Below, in pieces: positions 43,853 through 52,129 of a stretch of DNA of 57,166 nt (its first letter is position 1; each line of letters opens with the position of its first letter). Made by a program: the position numbers and the translations under genes. Under the pieces are notes generated by a model. The model made no database searches and had not been told where the DNA came from. It saw only the letters and a list, made by a program, of their open reading frames with translations. This DNA is from Rhizobium sullae (GTDB lineage: Bacteria; Pseudomonadota; Alphaproteobacteria; Rhizobiales; Rhizobiaceae): the NCBI RefSeq assembly GCF_900169785.1, contig NZ_FWER01000033.1, forward strand, positions 1-57,166. The letters run 5' to 3'.

Positions 43853-44782
43853 ATGAGCATCGCAACCATGCGTCAAGCGCTTAGAGGCGTGTCGGGTGTT
43901 CCCGTGACGGCCTATGACGGAAATGGCGAGGTCGAACCCCGGACCACGGCGACGGTCTATCGGCGGGTGGCGATCGCTGGCATTCACAATATCGTCGCTG
44001 CAGGAAACACCGGCGAATTCTACGCTTTGACCCCGGAGGAGATCCGCAGCGTGCACGAAGCTGCGGTTTCCGGCGTTGACGGCAGAGCCCCTGTGACGGC
44101 CGCAATCGGCAGGTCGCTGCGCGAAGCAATCCGGATGGCCAAGGATGCAGCCGCGATCGGTGCAACGGCGGTCATGTCACACCAGCCCGTCGATCCCTTT
44201 GCCGCGCCGTCCGCGCAGATCGACTATTTCTGCAGTCTTGCGGACGCTTCGCCTTTGCCGCTGGTTGCCTATGTGCGGGCGGACGGCTTCAATGTCGACG
44301 ACATGGTCCGTCTTGCAGCCCACGGCAACATTGCCGGCATCAAGTTCGCGACGCCGGATCTGATGCTTCTCTCCAGGGCCATAGCAGCGTCGGATCCGGC
44401 GGGAGCGCTGTTCGTCTGCGGCCTTGCAGAAAGCTGGGCGCTATCCTTCACGGCCGCTGGTGCGCGGGGCTTCACATCCGGCCTTGTCAACGTTGCGCCA
44501 CAGTTGTCGCTTGCGGTCCACGATGCACTGGCCAAGGGCGATTTCGAAGCTGCACGCGCCATCATCAATCGGCTCGAGCCCTTTGAGCGCATGCGGACGA
44601 AATTCCGCAACGGCGCGAATGTTACGGTCGTAAAGGAGGCTGTGGCGCATTCCGGCCTCAACGTCGGACCGGTGCGCGTGCCGGGACTGCCGCTGCTTGA
44701 TCAAAAGGATCGCGAAGAATTGGTTCGCCTGCTCAAGGGCTGGGAGGTCGCAGGCGATATCCTTGCGCCTGCGGACCAATAG
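43853..44782 (+). CDS. DHDPS/KdgD-family lyase or dehydratase
   Basis: The 309-aa TIM-barrel product of the DapA family has GNTGE (51-55), the conserved tyrosine Y140 (AYVRAD) and the Schiff-base lysine K164 (GIKFATP). In this setting it would act on a 2-keto-3-deoxy acid, either as aldolase or as 5-keto-4-deoxyglucarate dehydratase (KdgD). It is not likely DapA itself, given the operon. AGGGAAAG precedes the ATG. Confidence 0.8.
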   Translation: MSIATMRQALRGVSGVPVTAYDGNGEVEPRTTATVYRRVAIAGIHNIVAAGNTGEFYALTPEEIRSVHEAAVSGVDGRAPVTAAIGRSLREAIRMAKDAAAIGATAVMSHQPVDPFAAPSAQIDYFCSLADASPLPLVAYVRADGFNVDDMVRLAAHGNIAGIKFATPDLMLLSRAIAASDPAGALFVCGLAESWALSFTAAGARGFTSGLVNVAPQLSLAVHDALAKGDFEAARAIINRLEPFERMRTKFRNGANVTVVKEAVAHSGLNVGPVRVPGLPLLDQKDREELVRLLKGWEVAGDILAPADQ

Positions 44783-44874
44783 GTTTCCGCGCAGGCGGCA
44801 GGCTGAGTTTGAATTCATAACTGAAAGACAAAAGGCGCCGAAACTGCTGCGCCGCGAGATTGGGAGGTCTTGAG

Positions 44875-46461
44875 ATGCTGAAGAACTTGCTGACGACGAT
44901 CACACTTGCTGGCGCTTTGATCACGGCGCAGCCATCCTTTGCGGCGTCACCACCAAACATGCTGGTGATCGGTACCAATCTTACCGGCATCCGGACGCTC
45001 GACCCAGCACAGAACAACGCCCGCACGGTTTCCGAACTGATCTCGAACATCTATGACAACCTCGTCCAGCTGTCGCCGGATGATCTTAAGACGCTGAAGC
45101 CGATGCTTGCCACGAATTGGCTCGTTTCCGAAGACGGCAAGATCATCACCTTGACCTTGCGCGACGATGCGGTCTTCCAGAGCGGTAATCCGGTCACGGC
45201 CGAAGACGCCGCGTGGTCCATCCAGCGTGTGATCAAGATGGGGCAGGTCGGCTCAACCGATATCGCGCTCTGGGGCTTCACGCCCGAGAACGTGGACAAG
45301 CTCGTCCGGGCCAAAGACGAGCACACTCTGGAGATTGAATTGCCACTGGCCGTCAATACCGATCTTGTGCTTTATTCCCTCGCCGGCTCGTCGATCGGCA
45401 TCATCGACAAGAAAACGGCGTTATCGCACGAGGCGAATGGCGACCTCGCTGGTGCGTGGCTGTCGGCCAATTCGGCAGGAAGCGGACCGTTCGCGCTGGC
45501 GCAATGGCGCCCGAACGACGTCGCGATCTTCAATGCGCAGAAGGACTATTGGGGCGGCGCACCGGCCATGGCACGTGTTGTCGCCCGCCACATACCAGAA
45601 TCTGGCAACCTCAGGCTGCAGCTCGAAGCCGGTGACGTCGATGTCGGCCAATACATCGCAAGCGGCGACCTTGATGCCTTGTCGAATAGCAAGGATATGG
45701 TGATCGAGAGCGTTCCGGGCCTCGGCTTCTACTATGTTGCGCTCAACCAAAAGGATCCGGACCTGCAGAAGCCCAAGGTCCGTGAGGCGTTTCAGCACGC
45801 GTTCGACTGGAAGGCGATCTCCGGCAACATCATGCGTTATACCGGCTTTCCATGGCAGTCGATGATCCCTCGCGGAATGATCGGAGCGCCGGAAGATGCG
45901 GCATCGCGCTACGATTATGATCCCGCCAAGGCCAAGAAATTGCTGGCCGAGGCCGGATATCCGAACGGCCTGAAGAAGGTGCTCAACCCGTCGGGTGCGG
46001 CAACCTTGCCTTTCGCAGAAGCGCTGCAGGCGAGCGCCCGCGCCGCCGGCCTTGATCTCAATCTCGTGCCCGGCGAATTCACCCCCGCATTCCGCGAGCG
46101 CAAGTATGAGGTCCTGCTCGGCAACTCGGGTGCCCGGCTGCCGGATCCGTTCGCCGTTGCCACGCAATACGCCTACAATCCCGACAACAGCGACGAGGCG
46201 CGTCTCGGCAGCTACTACCTCTGGCGGGCCGGGATGAAGGTGGACGAGCTCAATGCGCTCGTCGATCAGTCGATGAAGGAACGCAATGCGGGAAAGCGCG
46301 CGGAGATCTTCCAGAAGATGGACGGCATCTACAGCGGCATGGACGCCCCGCTCGTCATCTTCTTCCAGCGCACTGACCCGTATGTCATGCGTGCCAATGT
46401 CAAGGGCTATCATGGGCATACGACCTGGTCGACGCGCTGGCACGACGTGACGAAGGAGTAA
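44875..46461 (+). CDS. Family 5 solute-binding protein (importer 2)
   Basis: The 528-aa product has a Sec signal (about 1-23, PSFA-A) and the DppA-like layout with LRDDAVFQSGNPVTAEDAAWSI, AGSGPFALAQWRPNDVAIF and YDPAKAKKLLAEAGYP. It delivers its ligand to the importer encoded by the next four genes. GGGAGG lies seven bases before the ATG. It differs strongly from the binding protein of importer 1 in size and export route, so a different ligand is expected. Confidence 0.9.
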   Translation: MLKNLLTTITLAGALITAQPSFAASPPNMLVIGTNLTGIRTLDPAQNNARTVSELISNIYDNLVQLSPDDLKTLKPMLATNWLVSEDGKIITLTLRDDAVFQSGNPVTAEDAAWSIQRVIKMGQVGSTDIALWGFTPENVDKLVRAKDEHTLEIELPLAVNTDLVLYSLAGSSIGIIDKKTALSHEANGDLAGAWLSANSAGSGPFALAQWRPNDVAIFNAQKDYWGGAPAMARVVARHIPESGNLRLQLEAGDVDVGQYIASGDLDALSNSKDMVIESVPGLGFYYVALNQKDPDLQKPKVREAFQHAFDWKAISGNIMRYTGFPWQSMIPRGMIGAPEDAASRYDYDPAKAKKLLAEAGYPNGLKKVLNPSGAATLPFAEALQASARAAGLDLNLVPGEFTPAFRERKYEVLLGNSGARLPDPFAVATQYAYNPDNSDEARLGSYYLWRAGMKVDELNALVDQSMKERNAGKRAEIFQKMDGIYSGMDAPLVIFFQRTDPYVMRANVKGYHGHTTWSTRWHDVTKE

Positions 46462-46467
46462 TTTCCC

Positions 46468-47568
46468 GTGGTGAATGCCGATCTGACATCGAAACGGGAT
46501 GCGGACCGCAGTATGGACGAGGACGGCGCCGCCCACGCGCCGCCGCCGCATCCGCTCGTGACCATCCTGCGGCGACTGGCAGGGCGTGTCGTGGCGGTCG
46601 TGACAACGCTCCTCGGCCTGCTGTTCCTCACCTTTTCGATGGGCCGCCTGCTTCCAGCCGACCCGGTGCTCGCCATTACCGGGGCGGAGGTGAGCAAGGA
46701 CGTCTATGATCGCGTCTATAACGAGTTGGGGTTGGGACAGCCGATCTGGGTGCAGTTCCTGAACTATGTGCGGAAGGTTGCGACGGGCGACCTCGGCACA
46801 TCTGCGACGACCGGTCAGCCGATACTCACCGATCTGCTGACCATCTTCCCGGCGACCATCGAGCTTGCCATCATCGCCATGATTGTCGGCGCCCTTGTCG
46901 GCGTTCCGCTTGGCATCACTGCGGCCGTCAGGCGCGGCACGATCATCGACCACATCGCGCGCATCGTTGCGCTCGCCGGCCACTCCATCCCGATCTTCTG
47001 GACCGGGCTGATGGCGCTCTTCATCTTCTATGCGAAGCTGAAACTCGTCGGCGCATCCGGCCGGGTGGACGTATTCTACGAGGGGCTCGTCACGCCGGTC
47101 ACCGGCTTCCTGCTGATCGATTCGGCGATCGAGCGCCAGTGGGATGTGTTCCGAAGTGCGCTCGGACACATCATCCTGCCGGGCGCGATCCTCGGCTACT
47201 ATTCCGTGGCTTATATCAGCCGCATGTCGCGCAGCTTCATGCTGGAACAGCTCAGCCAGGAATATATCATAACGGCGAGGGCAAAAGGGCTCGGACTGCG
47301 GAAGGTCGTCTGGCGACATGCCTTCAGAAATATCCGCGTGCAACTGCTGACGATCATGGCGCTCACCTTCGGGGGCCTCCTTGAAGGGGCAGTGCTCATC
47401 GAGACCGTCTTCGGTTGGCCGGGACTCGGCCAGTATCTGACCCGCGGACTTCAGATGAACGACATGAATGTCGTGATGGGCGCGGTGCTGACCATTGGGG
47501 CTGTCTTCCTGACGATCAACATCATTTCGGATGTGCTTTATCGCATTCTTGATCCGAGAACACGGTGA
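46468..47568 (+). CDS. ABC importer permease, DppB type (importer 2)
   Basis: The 366-aa product carries an N-terminal cytoplasmic extension of about 40 residues before the first helix (VVAVVTTLLGLLFLTFSMGRLLPADP), then the DppB motifs TGDLGTSATTGQP and ARAKGLGLRKVVWRHAFRN. Start is GTG 46468 or the adjacent GTG 46471; AAGGAG lies upstream. Confidence 0.88.
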   Translation: MVNADLTSKRDADRSMDEDGAAHAPPPHPLVTILRRLAGRVVAVVTTLLGLLFLTFSMGRLLPADPVLAITGAEVSKDVYDRVYNELGLGQPIWVQFLNYVRKVATGDLGTSATTGQPILTDLLTIFPATIELAIIAMIVGALVGVPLGITAAVRRGTIIDHIARIVALAGHSIPIFWTGLMALFIFYAKLKLVGASGRVDVFYEGLVTPVTGFLLIDSAIERQWDVFRSALGHIILPGAILGYYSVAYISRMSRSFMLEQLSQEYIITARAKGLGLRKVVWRHAFRNIRVQLLTIMALTFGGLLEGAVLIETVFGWPGLGQYLTRGLQMNDMNVVMGAVLTIGAVFLTINIISDVLYRILDPRTR

Positions 47569-48509
47569 TGCCGATGACAATCTCCGCCGAACACACAGAT
47601 CGCGCCGCCGACAGCGGCTTTCGCAAATGGCTGCGCGCGCCCGAACCGCGGGGCTGGTTTCAGTCGTCGGTACAGCAATTCCATCAGGGGTGGCTGAAGT
47701 TCCGCTTGCATCCGCTCGGTTTGGCTGGGCTGGCAATCATCGGACTGCTGATCCTGGTCGCGGTCGCCGCGCCACTGCTGACGCGTTACGATCCGATCGT
47801 TCAGGACATGGCGGGGCGCCTCGCTCCGCCTTCGGCAGAGCATTGGCTTGGCACCGACAATTTCGGCCGCGACGTCTTTTCCCGTGTGATCTACGGCGCG
47901 CGCACCACGCTTTACATCATCATGCTCGTTACCGTCATCGTTGCGCCGATGGGCCTTCTGATTGGCACCTGCTCCGGTTATTTCGGCGGCATCGTCGATG
48001 AAATCCTGATGCGGATCACCGACATTTTCCTTTCCTTTCCAGGCCTGGTGTTGGCATTGGGCTTTGCGGCAGCGCTCGGTCCCGGCATTACCAACGCGAT
48101 CATCGCAATTTCGTTGACCGCATGGCCGCCGATCGCCCGGCTTGCGCGCGCCGAGACGCTCAGTCTGCGCAAGGCCGATTTCATCGCCGCCGTGCGTCTG
48201 CAGGGGGCGACGCCAATGGCCATCATCACCCGCCACATCCTGCCGATGTGCATTCCGTCGGTGATCGTGCGCGTGACCCTCAACATGGCCGGCATCATCA
48301 TCACCGCCGCAGGGCTCGGGTTCCTCGGCCTCGGCGCGCAGCCGCCTTGGCCAGAATGGGGAGCGATGGCGGCGACCGGGCGTGAATTCATGCTCGACAG
48401 TCCCTGGGTCATTGCTGCACCCGGCATTGCGATTGCGCTGGTGAGCCTTGCGTTCAACCTCGTCGGCGACGCACTTCGGGACGTCCTTGATCCACGAGGT
48501 TCGGAATGA
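47565..48509 (+). CDS. ABC importer permease, DppC type (importer 2)
   Basis: The 314-aa protein has LGTDNFGRDVFSRVIYGAR, the DppC signature, and the loop AAVRLQGATPMAIITRHILP, with six membrane helices. Its start (GTG 47565, or ATG at 47568/47574) overlaps the previous stop. Confidence 0.9.
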   Translation: MMPMTISAEHTDRAADSGFRKWLRAPEPRGWFQSSVQQFHQGWLKFRLHPLGLAGLAIIGLLILVAVAAPLLTRYDPIVQDMAGRLAPPSAEHWLGTDNFGRDVFSRVIYGARTTLYIIMLVTVIVAPMGLLIGTCSGYFGGIVDEILMRITDIFLSFPGLVLALGFAAALGPGITNAIIAISLTAWPPIARLARAETLSLRKADFIAAVRLQGATPMAIITRHILPMCIPSVIVRVTLNMAGIIITAAGLGFLGLGAQPPWPEWGAMAATGREFMLDSPWVIAAPGIAIALVSLAFNLVGDALRDVLDPRGSE

Positions 48510-49363
48510 GTTCTTCCCTCATCGACATCCGCAATCTCGAGATCGCCTTCGGCGGCGGAGCCGTGCGGGCGGTGCGCGGCGTCAGCTTTTCGCTCGGACA
48601 GGAAAAACTCGGGATCATCGGCGAATCCGGATCCGGCAAGTCGACGGTCGGGCGTGCCATCATGAAGCTGCTGCCACCGACTGCCGTCGTCACCGCGGAC
48701 CGGATGACGTTTCGGGATGTGGATCTCATCAAAGCCGGCGAGCGTAGGATGATGACAATACGGGGGCGACGGATCGGACTGATCCTGCAGGACCCGAAAT
48801 ATTCGCTGAACCCCGTCATGCGGATCGGCGAGCAGATTGCCGAAACCTATCGTTTTCACTATCCGAAGGCGAACGCAAAGCAGGCTCATCAGCAGACGCT
48901 CGCGATGCTCGAGGCCGTCCAGATCCGCGATCCGGAAAGCGTGGCTCGCCTCTATCCGCACGAGATATCGGGCGGCATGGGCCAGCGCGTGATGATCGCC
49001 ATGATGCTGATTGCGGAACCGGAGGTTCTGATCGCTGACGAGCCGACATCCGCCCTCGATGTCACAGTACGGCTCGAAATCCTGGCACTGCTTGATGAAC
49101 TCGTCGCTCGCCGCAACCTCGGCCTGATTTTCATCAGCCACGACCTGAACCTCGTCCGGAACTTCTGCGACCGGGTGCTGATCATGTATGCCGGCCGCGT
49201 CGTCGAGGTCCTCAGGGCCTCTGACTTCGCAAATGCAAGGCATCCCTATACGCAAGGCCTGCTCGCATCGCTGCCGTCGATCGACGATCCGCCCGTACGG
49301 CTGCCGATATTGAAGCGCGACCCGGCCTGGCTCACTGACATTGGTTTGGAGACGGCACGGTGA
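48506..49363 (+). CDS. ABC importer ATPase, DppD type (importer 2)
   Basis: The 285-aa ATPase has GESGSGKST, the signature ISGGMGQRVMIAMML, Walker B LIADEPTSALD and the C-terminal HPYTQGLLASLP of oligopeptide-type ATPases. It is shorter than many DppD proteins (about 320). ATGA overlap with the preceding permease. Confidence 0.9.
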   Translation: MSSSLIDIRNLEIAFGGGAVRAVRGVSFSLGQEKLGIIGESGSGKSTVGRAIMKLLPPTAVVTADRMTFRDVDLIKAGERRMMTIRGRRIGLILQDPKYSLNPVMRIGEQIAETYRFHYPKANAKQAHQQTLAMLEAVQIRDPESVARLYPHEISGGMGQRVMIAMMLIAEPEVLIADEPTSALDVTVRLEILALLDELVARRNLGLIFISHDLNLVRNFCDRVLIMYAGRVVEVLRASDFANARHPYTQGLLASLPSIDDPPVRLPILKRDPAWLTDIGLETAR

Positions 49364-50106
49364 TCGAAATCGACAATCTCACGATCCGTTTTGATCCCAC
49401 CCAGAGGCCGGTCGTCAGGAACGTCAGCCTTGCCATCAAGAAGGGCACGGCTTTCGGCTTGGTGGGGGAATCCGGCTGCGGCAAGTCCACAGTGCTGCGC
49501 GCGATATCCGGCCTCAATCCGAATTACGACGGCCGGATCAAGCTGGATGGAAGCACATTGGACCGGCGGCGCGACCGGCCGTTCTTCCGCCGCGTGCAGA
49601 TGGTCTTTCAGGACCCTTACGGATCACTCCATCCCCGCAAGACAATCCGCGCGCAGCTCAAAGAGCCGCTTCGGAACCAGGGGCTCGCGATCAACTCGGT
49701 GGACGTGGATGGCGTGCTGTGGTCGGTTGGCCTCGATCCGTCGCTCAGTTACCGATTTCCGCACCAGCTCTCCGGCGGGCAACGGCAGCGTGTGGCCATT
49801 GCTCGTGCTCTGGTACTTGATCCGGCCGTCCTACTCCTTGACGAACCCACGTCTGCGCTGGACGTGTCGGTCCAGGCGGAAATCCTCAATCTGCTGCAGG
49901 ATCTGCGTAAGGAGCGCGGCCTCACCTATTTGCTCGTCAGCCACGATCTCGCCGTCGTGTCCCACATGTGCAGCCACGTCGCCATCATGGAGGCAGGCGA
50001 GATTGTCGAGCAGGTGGATATCGAAAGGTTGCGCAAAGGAGCGGTCGAGCATGACTATTCCCGACACCTGTTGGGCGCGAGCAAACATTACGGAAGGGCG
50101 CATTGA
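49360..50106 (+). CDS. ABC importer ATPase, DppF type (importer 2)
   Basis: The 248-aa ATPase has GESGCGKST, LSGGQRQRVAIARAL and LLLDEPTSALD. It lacks most of the usual C-terminal extension after the switch region, so it is a minimal DppF. Start GTG 49360 overlaps the previous stop. It ends the operon; a weak inverted repeat (ccggtt/aaccgg, 50107-50126) and then pseudogene DNA follow. Confidence 0.88.
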   Translation: MIEIDNLTIRFDPTQRPVVRNVSLAIKKGTAFGLVGESGCGKSTVLRAISGLNPNYDGRIKLDGSTLDRRRDRPFFRRVQMVFQDPYGSLHPRKTIRAQLKEPLRNQGLAINSVDVDGVLWSVGLDPSLSYRFPHQLSGGQRQRVAIARALVLDPAVLLLDEPTSALDVSVQAEILNLLQDLRKERGLTYLLVSHDLAVVSHMCSHVAIMEAGEIVEQVDIERLRKGAVEHDYSRHLLGASKHYGRAH

Positions 50107-50132
50107 CCGGTTGGCGAAAAAACCGGCGCGGG

Positions 50133-50275
50133 CTTCCGCTACGCGCACCAGTGCGAGCCTCGATCGCACTCTTCGGCTCCGGGCCGTGTCGGCCCGAAGC
50201 CGCCGATCTAGGAGACCTTAATATTCGAGGATCCAATCAAGGCATTCCACGGCGCGACAGCGCAGTGGGCAAGCC
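50133..50275 (+). pseudogene. Decayed 3' fragment of a xylitol dehydrogenase paralogue
   Basis: About 140 bases align with 28195-28326 of the polyol dehydrogenase gene in this window. Shared blocks include ttccgctacgcgcacca, tcgatcgcact, ttcggctccgg and attcgagga. A one-base deletion after tacgcgcaccagtgcgagc and several small insertions break the frame. Only the 3' end is present. It marks a former second polyol dehydrogenase at the end of the sugar-acid locus. Confidence 0.75.
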
Positions 50276-50615
50276 ACAGCATAAAGGGTCCCAGGATTTG
50301 ATAGACAACATCAAGGTCGACGCTCAGGAGCTTGCTGATTATCAGTGTGTTGGCAACAGCAAATCTGTCCACGGCATTATTTTATACTTATTTCCAGTTG
50401 CAACCTAAGTTAAGTGCTACGCGAGAAAACAGAGCGGAATTGAATTAAACCCTTACTCTTTTGCAGCGCAACGAGATTAAAACGGCATTCTATAATTTAG
50501 ATTATTTTAATATTTAACAACCACCGCGTTTGTGCTATTTCACTTACGGTAAAAGGTGGAAAGCCACCTGCATGCCCCCATCTACACGATATGAAAACGC
50601 AACCGGAGGCTAGCT
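50276..50615. other. AT-rich intergenic region
   Basis: No supported gene. The AT content rises sharply from about 50380 to 50600, marking the border to the polysaccharide segment. It probably holds the promoter of the methyltransferase gene. Confidence 0.5.
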
Positions 50616-51575
50616 ATGCTCGTTCCTCGCGCTGATTGCATTGACCTTCTCCTATGCCCCCGCACGATGAGCCCGCTGCGTCTCGAAGGTGGCAAGCTCG
50701 TTGCAAATGACAGCGGCAGCGAGAGGGTGTTCGAATATCGGATGATAGATGGAGCTCCGATCCTCATCGATTTTGAGCAATCAGTTTTCACTGAAAGCGA
50801 AATCACTTGCCGCAATGCAGGGAGCGCCATCGTTCGGCCGGAGTACACTGGTTTGCAGCGTTCACTAAAGCGAATGGTCTCTCCGGCGAAGTCGGGGACA
50901 CGCGTGAACATATTGAATTTAGTACGTCATCTGGAGAAAAATGACGGCCCTTCGAAAGTGCTCATCATTGGCGGTGGGAGCGTCGGCAATGGGCTTGAGC
51001 CAGTCTACGACCATCCGCGCTTGGAGGTTTACAGTTTCGACGTTTACGTCACGCCTCATGTCCAATTTGTTGCCGATGCTCATAAGATACCTTTACCAGC
51101 CGAGACATTCGATTGCGTGATTGTTCAAGCCGTACTGGAGCACGTTCTCCAGCCGAGCGAGGTAGTCGCAGAGATATGGCGGGTTTTGAAGCCATCTGGT
51201 TTGGTTTACGCCGAGACCCCTTTCATGCAGCAGGTTCATGAGGGCGCATTCGACTTCACACGATTTACCGAAAGCGGCCATCGGTACTTATTTCGGCAGT
51301 TCGAAAGACTGGACTCGGGTGCAAACGGCGGGCCGGGAATTCAGTTTATGTGGGCAGTCGATTATCTCGCGAGCGGCCTTTTTAGGTCTCGAAAGGTGGG
51401 TAAAATGGCGAAGCTCGCATGCTTTTGGGCTCAGTATCTCGATCATCTCATACCGGCTCCTTATGCAGAGGATGGCGCAAGCGGCGTCTTTTTCTATGGC
51501 AGAAAAACGCAGCGGGTCTTTTCTCCGCCAGAAATCATCGCGCATTATCGTGGCGCGCAGGCAACGCGTCGTTGA
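50616..51575 (+). CDS. SAM-dependent methyltransferase with Trm112-like N-terminus
   Basis: The 319-aa product begins with a short Trm112-like module (LLLCPRTMSPLRL, then YRMIDGAPILIDF) in which the second Cys of CPxC is lost, followed by a class I methyltransferase domain. Motif I is VLIIGGGSVGNG (115-126) and a later VIVQAVLEHV matches motif IV. A C-terminal helical part follows. Such proteins are common in lipopolysaccharide/exopolysaccharide gene sets, but the substrate here is unknown. GGAGG precedes the ATG. Confidence 0.8.
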   Translation: MLVPRADCIDLLLCPRTMSPLRLEGGKLVANDSGSERVFEYRMIDGAPILIDFEQSVFTESEITCRNAGSAIVRPEYTGLQRSLKRMVSPAKSGTRVNILNLVRHLEKNDGPSKVLIIGGGSVGNGLEPVYDHPRLEVYSFDVYVTPHVQFVADAHKIPLPAETFDCVIVQAVLEHVLQPSEVVAEIWRVLKPSGLVYAETPFMQQVHEGAFDFTRFTESGHRYLFRQFERLDSGANGGPGIQFMWAVDYLASGLFRSRKVGKMAKLACFWAQYLDHLIPAPYAEDGASGVFFYGRKTQRVFSPPEIIAHYRGAQATRR

Positions 51576-51591
51576 TGTCTAACCCAAAGGC

Positions 51592-51783
51592 TTAGTGAGA
51601 CGCCTGATCGAGCCCGACCAGATGGATAAATTTCTCAGTCGTCAGAAAAAGTGGCGAAATCGGGTTAAACCCTTCGATAGTGAAATAGACCCGGCCATCC
51701 TCGATGGCTGTGACAACAATCTTCTTTCCCGTTTTTCGGGAGATGTATGTGGCGCCAACCTTCAGTTTTAGATGTTCCGCCAT
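51592..51783 (-). CDS. Small hypothetical protein
   Basis: The 63-aa product (MAEHLKLKVGATYISRKTGKK at the start) looks like a small beta-rich, SH3-like domain with VGATYISRKTG and VYFTIEGFNP. Composition is believable, though no strong ribosome site precedes the ATG. It converges on the methyltransferase gene. No function is known. Confidence 0.55.
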   Translation of the reverse strand: MAEHLKLKVGATYISRKTGKKIVVTAIEDGRVYFTIEGFNPISPLFLTTEKFIHLVGLDQASH

Positions 51784-52129
51784 TGCCGCCGAGCACTTTC
51801 ATAGAGAATCAAATAGAACCAGGTAAACGTAATACGAGTGGATGTCGTAAAGCGATTTGAGAATGACTTCCAGCAGGTGAGCTTGGAATAGGTCGCGCCG
51901 GACGCACCACCTTCGTTTCCTTAGGGTAACTTTTGATGGCGGCTTGTAAACGGAGATCTCATATGCCTGCATATTGCAAGGCGGGGGATGGGGGTAGGTG
52001 CGCTTGGTGCCTTTGCAGCTAGCACTGTCTTGCCGACCAGCCCAGGCAGCCGGAAAGCGCGACGTTGAACTCGCCACTGCCGCAGGACGAGGCGTGCCGA
52101 TCAGACCACGTCTGCGGCTGATGCGCAGC
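51784..52129. other. Region without a supported gene
   Basis: Short frames exist on both strands but none has a good ribosome site or a believable product. It holds the 3' flank of cysNC and the upstream DNA of the small hypothetical gene. Confidence 0.4.

Noticed and set aside
43853..44782. Assignment as lysine-pathway DapA
   Set aside because: The operon context is sugar-acid catabolism and the active-site neighbourhood (AYVRAD, GIKFATP) differs from housekeeping DapA.
45421..47736. 771-codon open frame on - across the importer 2 binding protein and permease
   Set aside because: Antisense to genes with clear signal peptide and membrane motifs; composition (His/Arg/Asp-rich) is typical of a shadow frame.
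47978..49255. 425-codon open frame on - across permease and DppD-type ATPase
   Set aside because: Antisense to an ATPase with intact Walker and signature motifs.
51799..52077. 92-codon frame on - upstream of the small hypothetical gene
   Set aside because: No ribosome site and an implausible mixed sequence.
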